NCBI GenBank assembly: GCA_004195035.1 | Contig: SGBD01000002.1 | Location: forward strand, 62,001-126,000 | Length of the DNA: 64,000 bases | Reading direction: 5' to 3' | Source of the DNA: Candidatus Acidulodesulfobacterium ferriphilum | Lineage (GTDB): Bacteria; SZUA-79; Acidulodesulfobacterales; Acidulodesulfobacteraceae | Shown here: positions 35,047 to 43,409 of the stretch, in pieces | How positions within the stretch are numbered: position 1 is the stretch's first letter | Layout of the letters: each line of letters starts with the position of its first letter | The notes under the pieces: model-generated | Database searches by the model: none | What the model was told of the DNA's origin: nothing | Seen by the model: only the letters and a program-made list of their open reading frames with translations | Program-made: the position numbers and the translations under genes

Positions 35047-36217
35047 AAGCCGGCAAAAAAACGCTAATTTTGGCTCCGTCCATTTCAGGGGAATTTTCCG
35101 CGTTTATATAGCCTCCGTGAATTATGACATTGTTTAAAGCGATTGGTAATCCCAGTCCTGTTCCTCCGCTTTTTTTAGTCGAAAAAAATGGGTTAAAAAT
35201 GTTTTGGATTATATCTTTTGAAAATCCAGTCCCGTTGTCTTCAAAGTCGATACAAACATAATTGCCTTCCCCGTCTTTGGCATTTTCTTCGACAAAACGC
35301 GATATTATTCTTATTAGCCCGCCATTTTCCGGAACTGCATGGGCGGCGTTTATTAAGATATTCAAAAACGCCTGACCTAATAAATTTTCGTCAGCCTCAA
35401 CGATTAAATCATCGTCTATCCCGTTAATTATTTTAATATTTTTTTGTTTTATCAGATATGAAGCGAAGATAAGGGATTTATTAATAATTTCCCGCAAGTT
35501 ATATCTTGAAATGGATGGGTTTAATGCTTTAGAAAATTCCAGTATATTTGTTATCGTAGCGTTCATATTTTTGACGGCGGATACGATATTAGAAACAATC
35601 TCTTTGTGTCCTTCATCATTAAGCTCTTTTTGCAAAATGGAAGCGAACAAGTCGATAGAACCAAGCGGGTTCCGTATTTCATGAGCAATTTTTGCGGACA
35701 TTTCGCCTAATTCCGCCAATCTTTTAAATTTCTTTATCTCCTCTATATTTTGGAATATAAAAATTCTTCCTGAGTATTTTTTATTATTCCCGTGGACGGC
35801 CTTTGTGTATAAAAATATATGGATATATTTGCCTTCGCCTGTTTTCATTATTTTTTCTATCGGATTATACAGGGGCTTTATAAAATCAACGGTTTTGGAA
35901 TTGCTAAAAAACATTTTTATAAAATCTTCTATATCTTTATTTAAATAACTTACTAAATTGTATTCTGGCATAAGTTCGGTTAAAAATTTGTTAATAAATT
36001 TAATTCCGTTTTTTTCATCCGTAATAATTATTCCAAGCGGCAGACTTTCAAGGACGGTATTAAGGTTTTCTTTCAAATCCTTAATTTCTTCTTCCAGATT
36101 TTTATAATTTTCCGAAAGTTTTTGCGAGGCTATCTCGAAGGATTTAAATGCTTCCTTTAACTCATCTTTATCAAGAAATGACCTTGCGTTATCATTAATA
36201 TCGATATTTTCTTCCAT
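35039..36217 (-). CDS. flrB: PAS-sensor histidine kinase, FlrB/FleS-like
   Basis: A 392-residue cytoplasmic kinase (ATG at 36217; a GTG at 36235 adds six residues, neither with a clear ribosome site). Order: coiled coil, PAS domain (residues about 45-160), HisKA dimerisation with the phosphorylated H179 in AHEIRNPLGS, and HATPase_c with N box (NILINAAHAVP), G1 (DFEDNGTGF) and F/G2 (FFSTKKSGGTGLGLP). No membrane segments, as in FlrB. It would phosphorylate the divergent FlrC-like regulator at 36327. The flgB promoter lies in its 3' end. Confidence 0.85.
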   Translation of the reverse strand: MEENIDINDNARSFLDKDELKEAFKSFEIASQKLSENYKNLEEEIKDLKENLNTVLESLPLGIIITDEKNGIKFINKFLTELMPEYNLVSYLNKDIEDFIKMFFSNSKTVDFIKPLYNPIEKIMKTGEGKYIHIFLYTKAVHGNNKKYSGRIFIFQNIEEIKKFKRLAELGEMSAKIAHEIRNPLGSIDLFASILQKELNDEGHKEIVSNIVSAVKNMNATITNILEFSKALNPSISRYNLREIINKSLIFASYLIKQKNIKIINGIDDDLIVEADENLLGQAFLNILINAAHAVPENGGLIRIISRFVEENAKDGEGNYVCIDFEDNGTGFSKDIIQNIFNPFFSTKKSGGTGLGLPIALNNVIIHGGYINAENSPEMDGAKISVFLPALA

Positions 36218-36254
36218 AACATAAAATTTTATCACAAAAATAAAAAATGCTATA

Positions 36255-36270
36255 ATGAAATTTATTTCAT
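36255..36270. promoter_or_regulatory. Palindrome ATGAAAT-TT-ATTTCAT over a candidate -10 box
   Basis: ATGAAAT and ATTTCAT form a 7-bp inverted repeat around TT, beginning just inside TATAAT (36251-36256), a possible -10 box for the response regulator. It lies in the only 109-nt region between the divergent kinase and regulator genes, where a repressor or autoregulator would act. Binding is inferred. Confidence 0.5.
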
Positions 36271-36274
36271 TAAT

Positions 36275-36302
36275 CCGGCATTAGAAATTTATTTACTGCC
36301 GG
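36275..36302. promoter_or_regulatory. Inverted repeat CCGGCA...TGCCGG in the flrB-flrC intergenic region
   Basis: CCGGCA at 36275-36280 and TGCCGG at 36297-36302 form a 6-bp inverted repeat separated by 16 nt, in an otherwise AT-only stretch immediately before the response-regulator ribosome site. It could be a leader hairpin or an operator half-site pair. Confidence 0.45.
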
Positions 36303-36326
36303 AATAATATATAAGGATATAAAGGT

Positions 36327-37751
36327 ATGGCGCAGGATAAAATATTAATAGTGGATGACGACCGACATATGCGCTCGGCGCTAAACTTAAGCTTAAAAAA
36401 GATAGGCAAAGACGGTGAAATATTTTCATCCGCCGAAGATGCTTTAAAATTCATTGACATGACAGGCAAGGATAACCTTGAAAACCCGTTTTTTCTTATA
36501 GTAAGCGATTTAAATCTCCCAAATATGGACGGTGTGGCTTTTTTGGAGGAAATAAAAAAAAGAGAAAATTACAAAAATATCCCGTTCGTTATTATTACGG
36601 CATACGGGACAATAGAGAGCGCGGTTCTGGCCATGAAGCTGGGCGCAACTGATTATCTTTTAAAGCCCTTTAATATAACGGATTTTGAAAGGGTAATAAA
36701 AAATGCGGAAAAAATTTCCCATATTTTAACTAAAGAAATTAAAAATATAGAAACATTATCTTATAACGGGGACAAACACGCTTTTATTTATAAAACAGGC
36801 AAAATGAAGCAAATAAACTCCTTTATAGATATAATCGCTCCCTCGGATGCGACGGTTTTAATAACAGGGGAATCCGGAACCGGCAAGGAGGTTGTCGCAA
36901 GACGCGTGCACGAACTCAGTAAAAGGAAGGGTAAGTTTATCGGGGTTAATTGTTCCGCTATAGTGCCGACCCTTTTGGAGAGCGAACTTTTTGGCCATGA
37001 AAAAGGCGCTTTTACGGGGGCCGCGGCAAGAAAGCCCGGAAAATTAGAGCTTGCAAATAATGGAACTATACTGCTTGACGAGATAGCCGATATGGATAAA
37101 AATCTTCAATCAAAAATTTTGCGAACCCTTCAGGAAAAGACTGTCGATAGGGTAGGGGGAGACGAGCCTGTCAAAGTGGATGTCAGGGTTATAGCCGCTA
37201 CAAACAGGGATATAGAAAAAATGGTTTTGGAAGGCGCTTTTAGGGAAGACCTTTTTTATAGGATTAATGTTATCCCCATACACCTGCCGCCTTTAAGGGA
37301 AAGAAAAGAGGACATTCCGCCGCTTGCAAAATATTTTATGGAAAAATATTCCAAAAAATACTATCGAAACTGCATTAAAATATCGGAGGATGCTTTAAAT
37401 TATTTAGTGTCCTTAAACTATCAGGGAAACATCAGGGAACTTGAAAACATGATAGAAAGGGCGGTAATTCTTGCCCAGAAAGACGAAATCATAGATATTG
37501 CCCATTTCGGAAGTTTCGGTTCATCCGGTTATAACGGCCCGGCCGCCATTCCGAAGGCCTGGAGCAAAGCGGTAATCAGGGAAAACGAATCCGGCATTAC
37601 AAGTTTAAGTATTAAAGAAATGGAAGAGAAACTCATTATTGCCGCTATTAAAGAAACAAACGGGAACAGGACAAAAGCTGCCGAAAAGCTGGGAATAACC
37701 GCAAGAACCTTAAGAAACAAACTCAAAGAACTCAACCTAAGCGATGTTTAA
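36327..37751 (+). CDS. flrC: Sigma-54 response regulator, FlrC/FleR-like
   Basis: A 474-residue NtrC-type activator. The receiver domain (residues 1-125) has VDDD at the start, phosphorylatable D61 in VSDLNLPNMDG and K113-region LLKPFN. The AAA+ domain carries GESGTGKEVVARRVHE and GAFTGA at 227-232, with LLDEIADMD. The Fis-like C-terminus reads GNRTKAAEKLGITARTLRNKLKEL, the FlrC/FleR type. With the divergent kinase it probably activates the sigma-54 promoters of hook, basal body and export genes. flgD begins 130 nt later with its own -24/-12 site. Confidence 0.9.
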   Translation: MAQDKILIVDDDRHMRSALNLSLKKIGKDGEIFSSAEDALKFIDMTGKDNLENPFFLIVSDLNLPNMDGVAFLEEIKKRENYKNIPFVIITAYGTIESAVLAMKLGATDYLLKPFNITDFERVIKNAEKISHILTKEIKNIETLSYNGDKHAFIYKTGKMKQINSFIDIIAPSDATVLITGESGTGKEVVARRVHELSKRKGKFIGVNCSAIVPTLLESELFGHEKGAFTGAAARKPGKLELANNGTILLDEIADMDKNLQSKILRTLQEKTVDRVGGDEPVKVDVRVIAATNRDIEKMVLEGAFREDLFYRINVIPIHLPPLRERKEDIPPLAKYFMEKYSKKYYRNCIKISEDALNYLVSLNYQGNIRELENMIERAVILAQKDEIIDIAHFGSFGSSGYNGPAAIPKAWSKAVIRENESGITSLSIKEMEEKLIIAAIKETNGNRTKAAEKLGITARTLRNKLKELNLSDV

Positions 37752-37756
37752 TGGTT

Positions 37757-37772
37757 TGGCATAATATTTGCT
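37757..37772 (+). promoter_or_regulatory. Sigma-54 promoter for flgD operon
   Basis: TGGCATAATATTTGCT has the invariant GG and GC 10 nt apart and matches the consensus TGGCAY-N5-TTGCW. It lies 5 nt after the flrC stop codon; the start would be near 37785 with a leader of about 95 nt to flgD. It would drive flgD-flgE-fliK-fliJ-motE. Confidence 0.87.
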
Positions 37773-37881
37773 TTTACATAAAGTAATATTAAATTAATTT
37801 TATTTTATGGGAAAAATTTTCCCTTTTTGAAAATATTTTAATTTAAATGAATAAATATTAATAAATTATAGGAGAGAAAAA

Positions 37882-38565
37882 ATGTCGGTAAATTCACTTT
37901 TTCCTGCAACGACATCTACTGCTGCTGCCAATACTGCTGCTGCGGCTAATTCTGCAAACTCAAATAGCCTCATAAGCGAAAATACCTTTATGAAATTAAT
38001 GGTTCAGGAACTCCAAAACCAAAATCCGTTAGACCCGATGTCCAATACCAATTTTATTTCCGAGCTTGCCCAGTTTAACTCCATGAACCAGCTTACCTCT
38101 ATGAATTCTACTCTTCAAAGCCTTGTATCCTCGCAAAATCAAGCAGTGCTTAGCAATGCCGCAAACTTGATAGGACGAACGGTTCAGGCAAACGGCAACT
38201 CATTTGGATTCACGAGCGGCAGCAGCGCATCCTTAAAATATTCCTTGCCGCAAAATGCTAATTCCACGTCGATAGATGTTTATGACAGCTCTGGAAATCT
38301 TGTTTATAACACAAATTTGGGTCCGCAAAATTCAGGCTCTCAGTCGTTTAACTGGGACGGGCTTGAAAACGGCGGTTCCGCGGCTCCTACGGGGAACTAT
38401 TCATTTTCGGTTAACGCAACGGACGCATCGGGTAATCCGATAACCGCAACCACTTATTCGAACGCCGCGGTTATGGGACTAACCACATCTAGTAGCGGCG
38501 CTGTAGAGCTTGAACTGAGCAACGGTTCGACCGTTCCGCTTTCGAGCGTTACGAATGTTAGCTAA
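37882..38565 (+). CDS. flgD: Flagellar hook capping protein FlgD
   Basis: A 227-residue hook scaffold. The N-terminal motif NTFMKLMVQELQNQNPLDPMSNTNFISELAQFNSMNQL is the family signature, followed by a fibronectin-like beta domain (VYDSSGNLVYNTNLGPQNSGSQSFNWDGLENGG). The Ala/Asn-rich first 30 residues are the export region. GGAG about 9 nt before the ATG. The 298-nt gap to flgE is filled with repeats. Confidence 0.94.
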   Translation: MSVNSLFPATTSTAAANTAAAANSANSNSLISENTFMKLMVQELQNQNPLDPMSNTNFISELAQFNSMNQLTSMNSTLQSLVSSQNQAVLSNAANLIGRTVQANGNSFGFTSGSSASLKYSLPQNANSTSIDVYDSSGNLVYNTNLGPQNSGSQSFNWDGLENGGSAAPTGNYSFSVNATDASGNPITATTYSNAAVMGLTTSSSGAVELELSNGSTVPLSSVTNVS

Positions 38566-38570
38566 TATAT

Positions 38571-38700
38571 GTCATTTCCGCGCAAGCGGTTGGCTGTCAT
38601 TCCTGCGTAGGCAGGTCGGCTGTCCCAACCCGCTTCAGCGGGAAAGTTCCAAAGGAACTTCACGAGTGCCGTAAGGCATGAGAGCGAAGCGGTAATCCAG
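38571..38700. repeat. Mosaic of small palindromes between flgD and flgE
   Basis: Five consecutive short hairpins are stacked here: CCGC-GCAA-GCGG (38578-38589), CCTGC-GTAG-GCAGG (38602-38615), CCCGC-TTCA-GCGGG (38629-38642), AAGTTCC-AAA-GGAACTT (38644-38660) and TGCC-GTAA-GGCA (38667-38678), ending in GTAATCCAG. GTCATT at the left end and CCAG at the right end are the usual borders of a palindromic (REP-like) repeat unit. No coding frame. Confidence 0.7.
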
Positions 38701-38769
38701 ACTTAATAAAACAACTAATTATGCCGATTTATATAAAAGTATTTAAGTATTAACAAATAAACTGAAAAA

Positions 38770-38797
38770 CTGGATTCCCGCTTTCGCGGGAATGACG
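38770..38797. repeat. Palindromic repeat unit (REP-like) upstream of flgE
   Basis: Arms ATTCCCGC (38774-38781) and GCGGGAAT (38786-38793) around TTTC, bordered by CTGG and GACG. It is 27 of 28 bases identical to the unit inside fliO at 46495-46522, and its ends are inverted relative to the mosaic at 38571-38700. Confidence 0.85.
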
Positions 38798-38812
38798 GTT
38801 AAAATCGAAAGC

Positions 38813-38835
38813 GGGGCAGATTTTAATCTGTCCCC
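38813..38835. repeat. Inverted GGGGCAGATT/AATCTGTCCCC repeat before flgE
   Basis: GGGGCAGATT at 38813-38822 pairs with AATCTGTCCCC at 38825-38835 (2-nt loop, one-base bulge). Same motif as the repeats at 34470-34516. It lies 28 nt before the flgE ATG and could fold in the flgE leader near the ribosome site GGAGGAG. Confidence 0.65.
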
Positions 38836-38863
38836 TGAAAGAGACAATACGGAGGAGTGAAAA

Positions 38864-40639
38864 ATGGGAGCAAATGCGCTTTTTACCGCAGTATCAGGCT
38901 TAAACGCCAATCAAACGTACCTTGGGGTCATAGGAAACAATATTGCAAATTCTAACACAATCGGTTTTAAAAGCTCCGATCCGATTTTTCAAAATCTTGT
39001 GAGCCAGACATTAAGCGGCGTCTCAAGCTCTCAGGAAGGCCTTGGAACCTCGGTTTATTCTATTCAACAGCAGTTTGGGCAGGGAGCATTGGAGACTACT
39101 TCGAATCCTTTGAATATGGCGGTTGACGGAAGCGGCTTTTTTATAGTGCAGTCGCCTAACGGCTCGACCTATTATACGAGAAACGGGCAATTCAGCGAAA
39201 ATGCGCAGGGGCAGATAGTAGATTCGACCGGTCAAAATATCGTTCAGGGATATCCTTTAAATGCCCAGGGGATTTCTACATCCGGCACCCCCCAGCCTAT
39301 AAGCCTTACAACATCGGCAATTCCGCCGCTTGCCACGACAACGGCAACGCTGACTGCAAACCTTGATTCTAATATATCGCCGCAGACTACTCCTACGACA
39401 ACGACTGGAACATTTATGGGCGGGTATCTTACATCGAGCGCTTCCGCCGGTTCATCAACCGTTAATGTCGATATGACTTATAAAGGCGCCACGGGAAGTG
39501 CACCGACCTCTTTGCTTATTGGTAACGGCGACGGAACCACTAATCTATACACGGTTACTTCTTATGTCAGCGGAGGCGTAACATATACCCCTGCGACTTT
39601 ACCGTCGGGTTCGGCCGTTACATCCGTAACTTTATCTTCTCCGCTGACCTCTTCCGTTCTTCAAAATACCGCGATTTCGCAAAATACTTTAGGATTAACC
39701 AGCACAAGCGGCGTTTTGCAGGGTTCTGATATGCAGATAAATACAAACGGTAACAGTACTTCAAGCGACCCCTATCAATTTCTTAATACTGTTGCAAGCG
39801 TTAATTCTAACAGTACGGTAAATTTATCGAACGCAATGCCGGTTCCGTCCGGCGGCTCATTTACGGCAGGCGGAGGCGTTATAGCCGGTCCTGCATCGGA
39901 CTATTATTCTACGACGATTAATGTTTACGATTCTCTTGGAAATTCACTGCCGATGACCGTTACCTTTGCTCCGACTTCTTCATCTGCAGGCAATTGGAAT
40001 GTTTATTACACAATTAACGGAACCGCCGCTCAAAGATCATCTTTTTCCACTATAACTCCTACTTCAGCTCCAAACTATGATGTGCAATTTAATTCAAACG
40101 GACAGATTGTTTCAGGGACAACACAAACGCTAACCGATGTCCCCGCTTATGTAAATCCGGCTCCGGCGACGCTTCAGGACGGCGCCTCCGAACCGTTAAA
40201 TGTCGCTTTAAACTTAAATAATCTGACCCAGTATGCCGCAACTTCTGCTACGACGGCATTCACCCAGAACGGCTATTCTACGGGAACCCTTACCAGTTTT
40301 ACCGTTGACCAGAACGGAAGGATTTCGGGGCTTTTTTCGAACGGACAGACAAAATACTTATATCAGGTTGCCTTAGCAAACTTTATTGCGCCTACAGGAC
40401 TTGTTTCGGAAGGAAACAGCCTTTACGCGCAGAGCTTTCAGTCTGGACAGCCTGCCGTGGGCGTGGCAAACTCCGGAAATTTCGGCTACATTACGGATTC
40501 GGCACTGGAACAGTCCAATGTCAATATTTCATCCGAATTTACCAATATGATAATTGCTCAGAACGCTTATGTCGCCAATTCAAAGGTTTTGACGACCGAA
40601 AATGCGGTATTGACGGCTCTTGAAACGGCTATTCCATAA
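38864..40639 (+). CDS. flgE: Flagellar hook protein FlgE
   Basis: A 591-residue hook subunit, longer than the about 400 residues of enteric FlgE. MGANALFTAVSGLNANQTYLGVIGNNIANSNTIGFKSSDPIF is the N-terminal axial signature and LEQSNVNISSEFTNMIIAQNAYVANSKVLTTENAVLTAL the C-terminal one. The enlarged middle, rich in Ser, Thr, Asn and Gly, is the variable surface domain. A strong GGAGGAG precedes the ATG. fliK follows after 56 nt. Confidence 0.95.
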   Translation: MGANALFTAVSGLNANQTYLGVIGNNIANSNTIGFKSSDPIFQNLVSQTLSGVSSSQEGLGTSVYSIQQQFGQGALETTSNPLNMAVDGSGFFIVQSPNGSTYYTRNGQFSENAQGQIVDSTGQNIVQGYPLNAQGISTSGTPQPISLTTSAIPPLATTTATLTANLDSNISPQTTPTTTTGTFMGGYLTSSASAGSSTVNVDMTYKGATGSAPTSLLIGNGDGTTNLYTVTSYVSGGVTYTPATLPSGSAVTSVTLSSPLTSSVLQNTAISQNTLGLTSTSGVLQGSDMQINTNGNSTSSDPYQFLNTVASVNSNSTVNLSNAMPVPSGGSFTAGGGVIAGPASDYYSTTINVYDSLGNSLPMTVTFAPTSSSAGNWNVYYTINGTAAQRSSFSTITPTSAPNYDVQFNSNGQIVSGTTQTLTDVPAYVNPAPATLQDGASEPLNVALNLNNLTQYAATSATTAFTQNGYSTGTLTSFTVDQNGRISGLFSNGQTKYLYQVALANFIAPTGLVSEGNSLYAQSFQSGQPAVGVANSGNFGYITDSALEQSNVNISSEFTNMIIAQNAYVANSKVLTTENAVLTALETAIP

Positions 40640-40695
40640 TTTATTTACTTAAGTTAAGTTAAATATCCGGAAATATCAGGGTTCATACAAACATT

Positions 40696-42330
40696 ATGAT
40701 GATGTCAAATAATTTTTCGCCGGAGTTTTCCGGCGAAAAAATCAATATGAGTAATAATTTTGCGCCGGCGAAACAGGGGGCTAAACCTGCCGCTCCGGAT
40801 AATACTTTTTCCGTGAACGGGAATGCCATGCCTGAATCTTTGCGGCAAAATTCCCGCCACGTCCATACTGCCGCCGGAAACTTTAAAAATATATTGAACA
40901 GGGCATCGGATAAAGGATATTTATCGGGGGAGGGCGAGCCGGTTAAAAATAAACACGGCGATAAAAATAATAAACATCATAATTTTGGCTTTGCTTTATA
41001 TGCAGAGCCGCCTTTAAATACGGATAAAAAACAAAACCCGGTTATTTTATCGTCTGACGGCAACGGTAAAGATTCAGGCGGGGGTATTAAAGGCAATGAA
41101 GCCTCTAACGGGAATGGGAGTATAAATATTTTATCCGGCAATAAAAAATCGGCTCAAAATCCCGGTAGTAAGGATAATTTTTCCGGCGGAAATAATACCT
41201 TAAGCGAAAGCGGGACTGCGGGCGCTAATAAAAATGATATTAATCCTGCTATTATTACCGATTCCGCAGATTCCAAAATTTCTCCAAATTCAGCCGAAGA
41301 TAAAAATGGGAATAAAAATGATAATAAAAAAATTGACGGTAACGCTGATACTGCCAATATTGCAGGTACGCAAACAAACCTGAACCGGAAATCAAATTTA
41401 TCTTTATCAAAACAGGCTTCGGACAATTCAATCAATCCTGATGTAAATATAACCGATAACACGGATAACATACCTGGTAAAAGGGCGGCCAATAGTCTTC
41501 GGAATAATAAAGAGTTAAATAACTCAAATAGAATAGTAGAGGACAAAAAAAATATAAATTCCGAAGCGGCGGCGGGAAACGGGGACATTAAAAACAGGCT
41601 TAATACAGGTTTAATGTCGAATATAAAACACGGACTCACAAATATAACTAATTTTACCGTTCAAAATTATGAAGCAAAATTGGATTTAGCCCGTTCAAAT
41701 CTTAAAAACGATAATAACTTGACTATAAATAAAAGCATTGATTTTTTGAATAATGCCGGTCTATCAAATTCAAATTCAGGAAATTTGAACGGAAACAATG
41801 CGGGGACTACTAATTCCGGCAGCGGACAGATAAATGTAAACGGTCTTAATAATATAGAAAGCAGTGAATCGTCAGGTAAAATTGCCATAAACTCCGTTAT
41901 GTTTATGGTTAAAAGAAATATTCAATCGGCTACGATAACGCTAAAACCGCCTTCGCTGGGAAATGTCAGGATTGACATCGTGTTGAAAAATCTTCAGTCT
42001 AATCTTATAGACGCCGGCGGCGGCAAGGCTATTACGATTAATATGCTTGCCCAAAATGATGCCGCAAAGAATATGCTCCAATCATCGTCGTCAAATCTTC
42101 AAAATGCGCTAAAAGGGCAGGGTTTTTCTTCGATTAATTTAAATATTAATCTGGATTCCGGCAAGAATAATCAAAACGGCGGGAATAATGAGGAAATCAA
42201 TAAAAATCAGCTTTCCAAAAATTATTCTAGCGGTTCCGTTAACGGCGGTAAAGCCGTCTCCGGCGGTTCCTTTTCAGGTTTTAATATGACGCGTTATAAT
42301 CCTGACGCGATAATAGACTATTTTATTTAG
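40696..42330 (+). CDS. fliK: Flagellar hook-length control protein FliK
   Basis: A 544-residue FliK. The first 390 residues are low in complexity (Asn, Asp, Lys, Gly, Ser rich) and presumably unfolded ruler-like sequence. The C-terminal Flg_hook domain starts near 395 with VMFMVKRNIQSATITLKPPSLGNVRIDIVL, the family's LKP..LG.V motif, and ends in NLQNALKGQGFSSINLNIN. Three possible ATGs occur in a row at the start; no strong ribosome site is visible. It lies between flgE and fliJ, as expected for a hook-length regulator. Confidence 0.9.
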   Translation: MMMSNNFSPEFSGEKINMSNNFAPAKQGAKPAAPDNTFSVNGNAMPESLRQNSRHVHTAAGNFKNILNRASDKGYLSGEGEPVKNKHGDKNNKHHNFGFALYAEPPLNTDKKQNPVILSSDGNGKDSGGGIKGNEASNGNGSINILSGNKKSAQNPGSKDNFSGGNNTLSESGTAGANKNDINPAIITDSADSKISPNSAEDKNGNKNDNKKIDGNADTANIAGTQTNLNRKSNLSLSKQASDNSINPDVNITDNTDNIPGKRAANSLRNNKELNNSNRIVEDKKNINSEAAAGNGDIKNRLNTGLMSNIKHGLTNITNFTVQNYEAKLDLARSNLKNDNNLTINKSIDFLNNAGLSNSNSGNLNGNNAGTTNSGSGQINVNGLNNIESSESSGKIAINSVMFMVKRNIQSATITLKPPSLGNVRIDIVLKNLQSNLIDAGGGKAITINMLAQNDAAKNMLQSSSSNLQNALKGQGFSSINLNINLDSGKNNQNGGNNEEINKNQLSKNYSSGSVNGGKAVSGGSFSGFNMTRYNPDAIIDYFI

Positions 42331-42341
42331 GTATTTTATAT

Positions 42342-42776
42342 ATGACGGCGTTCAAATTTCAAAATATATTGAATCACAGAAAGTTAATACTCGATGGGTA
42401 TTATATCGAATTATCGAAGGTTCAGGATGAATTGGTTAAGATAAATTTAAGAATAAACAGCGTCCAAAATTCTATTAATTCATTCAAGGAAACCTTTCAG
42501 GATAAGGCATTAAATATTTCGAACATTAATGATTATAACTTATTGGATACCCAATACAGGACTCTTTTGGCAAAATTAGACGACTTATTAAAAATAAAAG
42601 ATTCCATACTGGTGGATTTAGAGAATAAAAAGGCCCAAACAATAAGCGCCAGAGTGGAGTGTGAAAAAATAGATAAACTCAGGGAAAAATATCTTGCGAT
42701 AGGTAAAATAGAGGAATTAAAACATGATGAAGCTATTGCAAACGATTTTGCTTCAAATCGTTACAATCAAAGGTAA
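42342..42776 (+). CDS. fliJ: Flagellar export chaperone FliJ
   Basis: A 144-residue, almost wholly coiled-coil protein starting MTAFKFQNILNHRKLILDGYYIELSKVQDELVKI, the FliJ family pattern (FRL..VL..R). It links FliI ATPase to FlhA. It is 11 nt after fliK rather than next to fliI, which is absent from the window. Confidence 0.82.
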   Translation: MTAFKFQNILNHRKLILDGYYIELSKVQDELVKINLRINSVQNSINSFKETFQDKALNISNINDYNLLDTQYRTLLAKLDDLLKIKDSILVDLENKKAQTISARVECEKIDKLREKYLAIGKIEELKHDEAIANDFASNRYNQR

Positions 42777-42816
42777 ACCTTGAAACCTTGAAAATAATAT
42801 TATAAATTTTGTTATT

Positions 42817-43197
42817 ATGATGAAAATTTTACCCTCCCTGATAATCTTTATCACATTATCCATATTGCCTGTTAATGTTTTTGCTTCAGGGGTAAACGCT
42901 AAAAAAGATGAAATTAAAACTCTTGAAAAACAGATAAAATTGGAACTGAAAGAGTTAAAAAATATAGAATCCAAAATCCATCGCATCAAAGCCGGACAAA
43001 AGGCAAAAATCAAAAATCTCGTAACTTTGTATTCCTCTATGAGTCCGAAAAGCGCCGCAAGTATTATTCCGCACATCGATAAGAATGTTGCCGTGTATAT
43101 TCTTTCCAATATGGCCCCCAGAACCGCCTCCGCGATTATTTCGAGGATGCCTACCGCAGATGCGGTATTTTTTACAAATAGCATAGCGGGAAAATAA
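42817..43197 (+). CDS. motE: MotE-like stator chaperone (MgtE-N domain)
   Basis: A 126-residue protein with a signal peptide (MKILPSLIIFITLSILPVNVFA), a coiled coil (LEKQIKLELKELKNIESKIHRIKAGQKAKIKNLV) and a C-terminal MgtE-N/FliG-like domain (YSSMSPKSAASIIPHIDKNVAVYILSNMAPRTASAIISRM). This is the MotE type that folds as a periplasmic chaperone for the MotC stator component. motAB and motC are elsewhere. Confidence 0.82.
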   Translation: MMKILPSLIIFITLSILPVNVFASGVNAKKDEIKTLEKQIKLELKELKNIESKIHRIKAGQKAKIKNLVTLYSSMSPKSAASIIPHIDKNVAVYILSNMAPRTASAIISRMPTADAVFFTNSIAGK

Positions 43198-43294
43198 AAA
43201 TAAATTTTCGCTGTCAAATTAATGACAATGTAAAAGACCTTCCATATTTATATATCTTACCGATATTATTATAAAATTATCATAAAGTAATAGA

Positions 43295-43310
43295 TGGCAT
43301 AGACATTGCA
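43295..43310 (+). promoter_or_regulatory. Sigma-54 promoter for the fliL operon
   Basis: TGGCATAGACATTGCA is a match to TGGCAY-N5-TTGCA with GG and GC 10 nt apart. It stands in the 212-nt gap between motE and fliL; the start would be near 43322 and the leader about 90 nt. It would drive the long unit fliL-M-N-O-P-Q-R-flhB-A-F-G-fliA and onwards. Confidence 0.88.
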
Positions 43311-43409
43311 TTATTACGGATAAAATTGTACTATTGAATTTATATCACGGTTCATGAATATAAAATTTATAAATTTCATTAAATAAAATTTATAAGGCAG
43401 GGCGTAAAA

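Noticed and set aside
42777-42816. Repeated TTGAAACC in the fliJ-motE gap as a regulatory element
   Set aside because: The two partial copies (CCTTGAAA) are short and overlap; nothing distinguishes them from chance.
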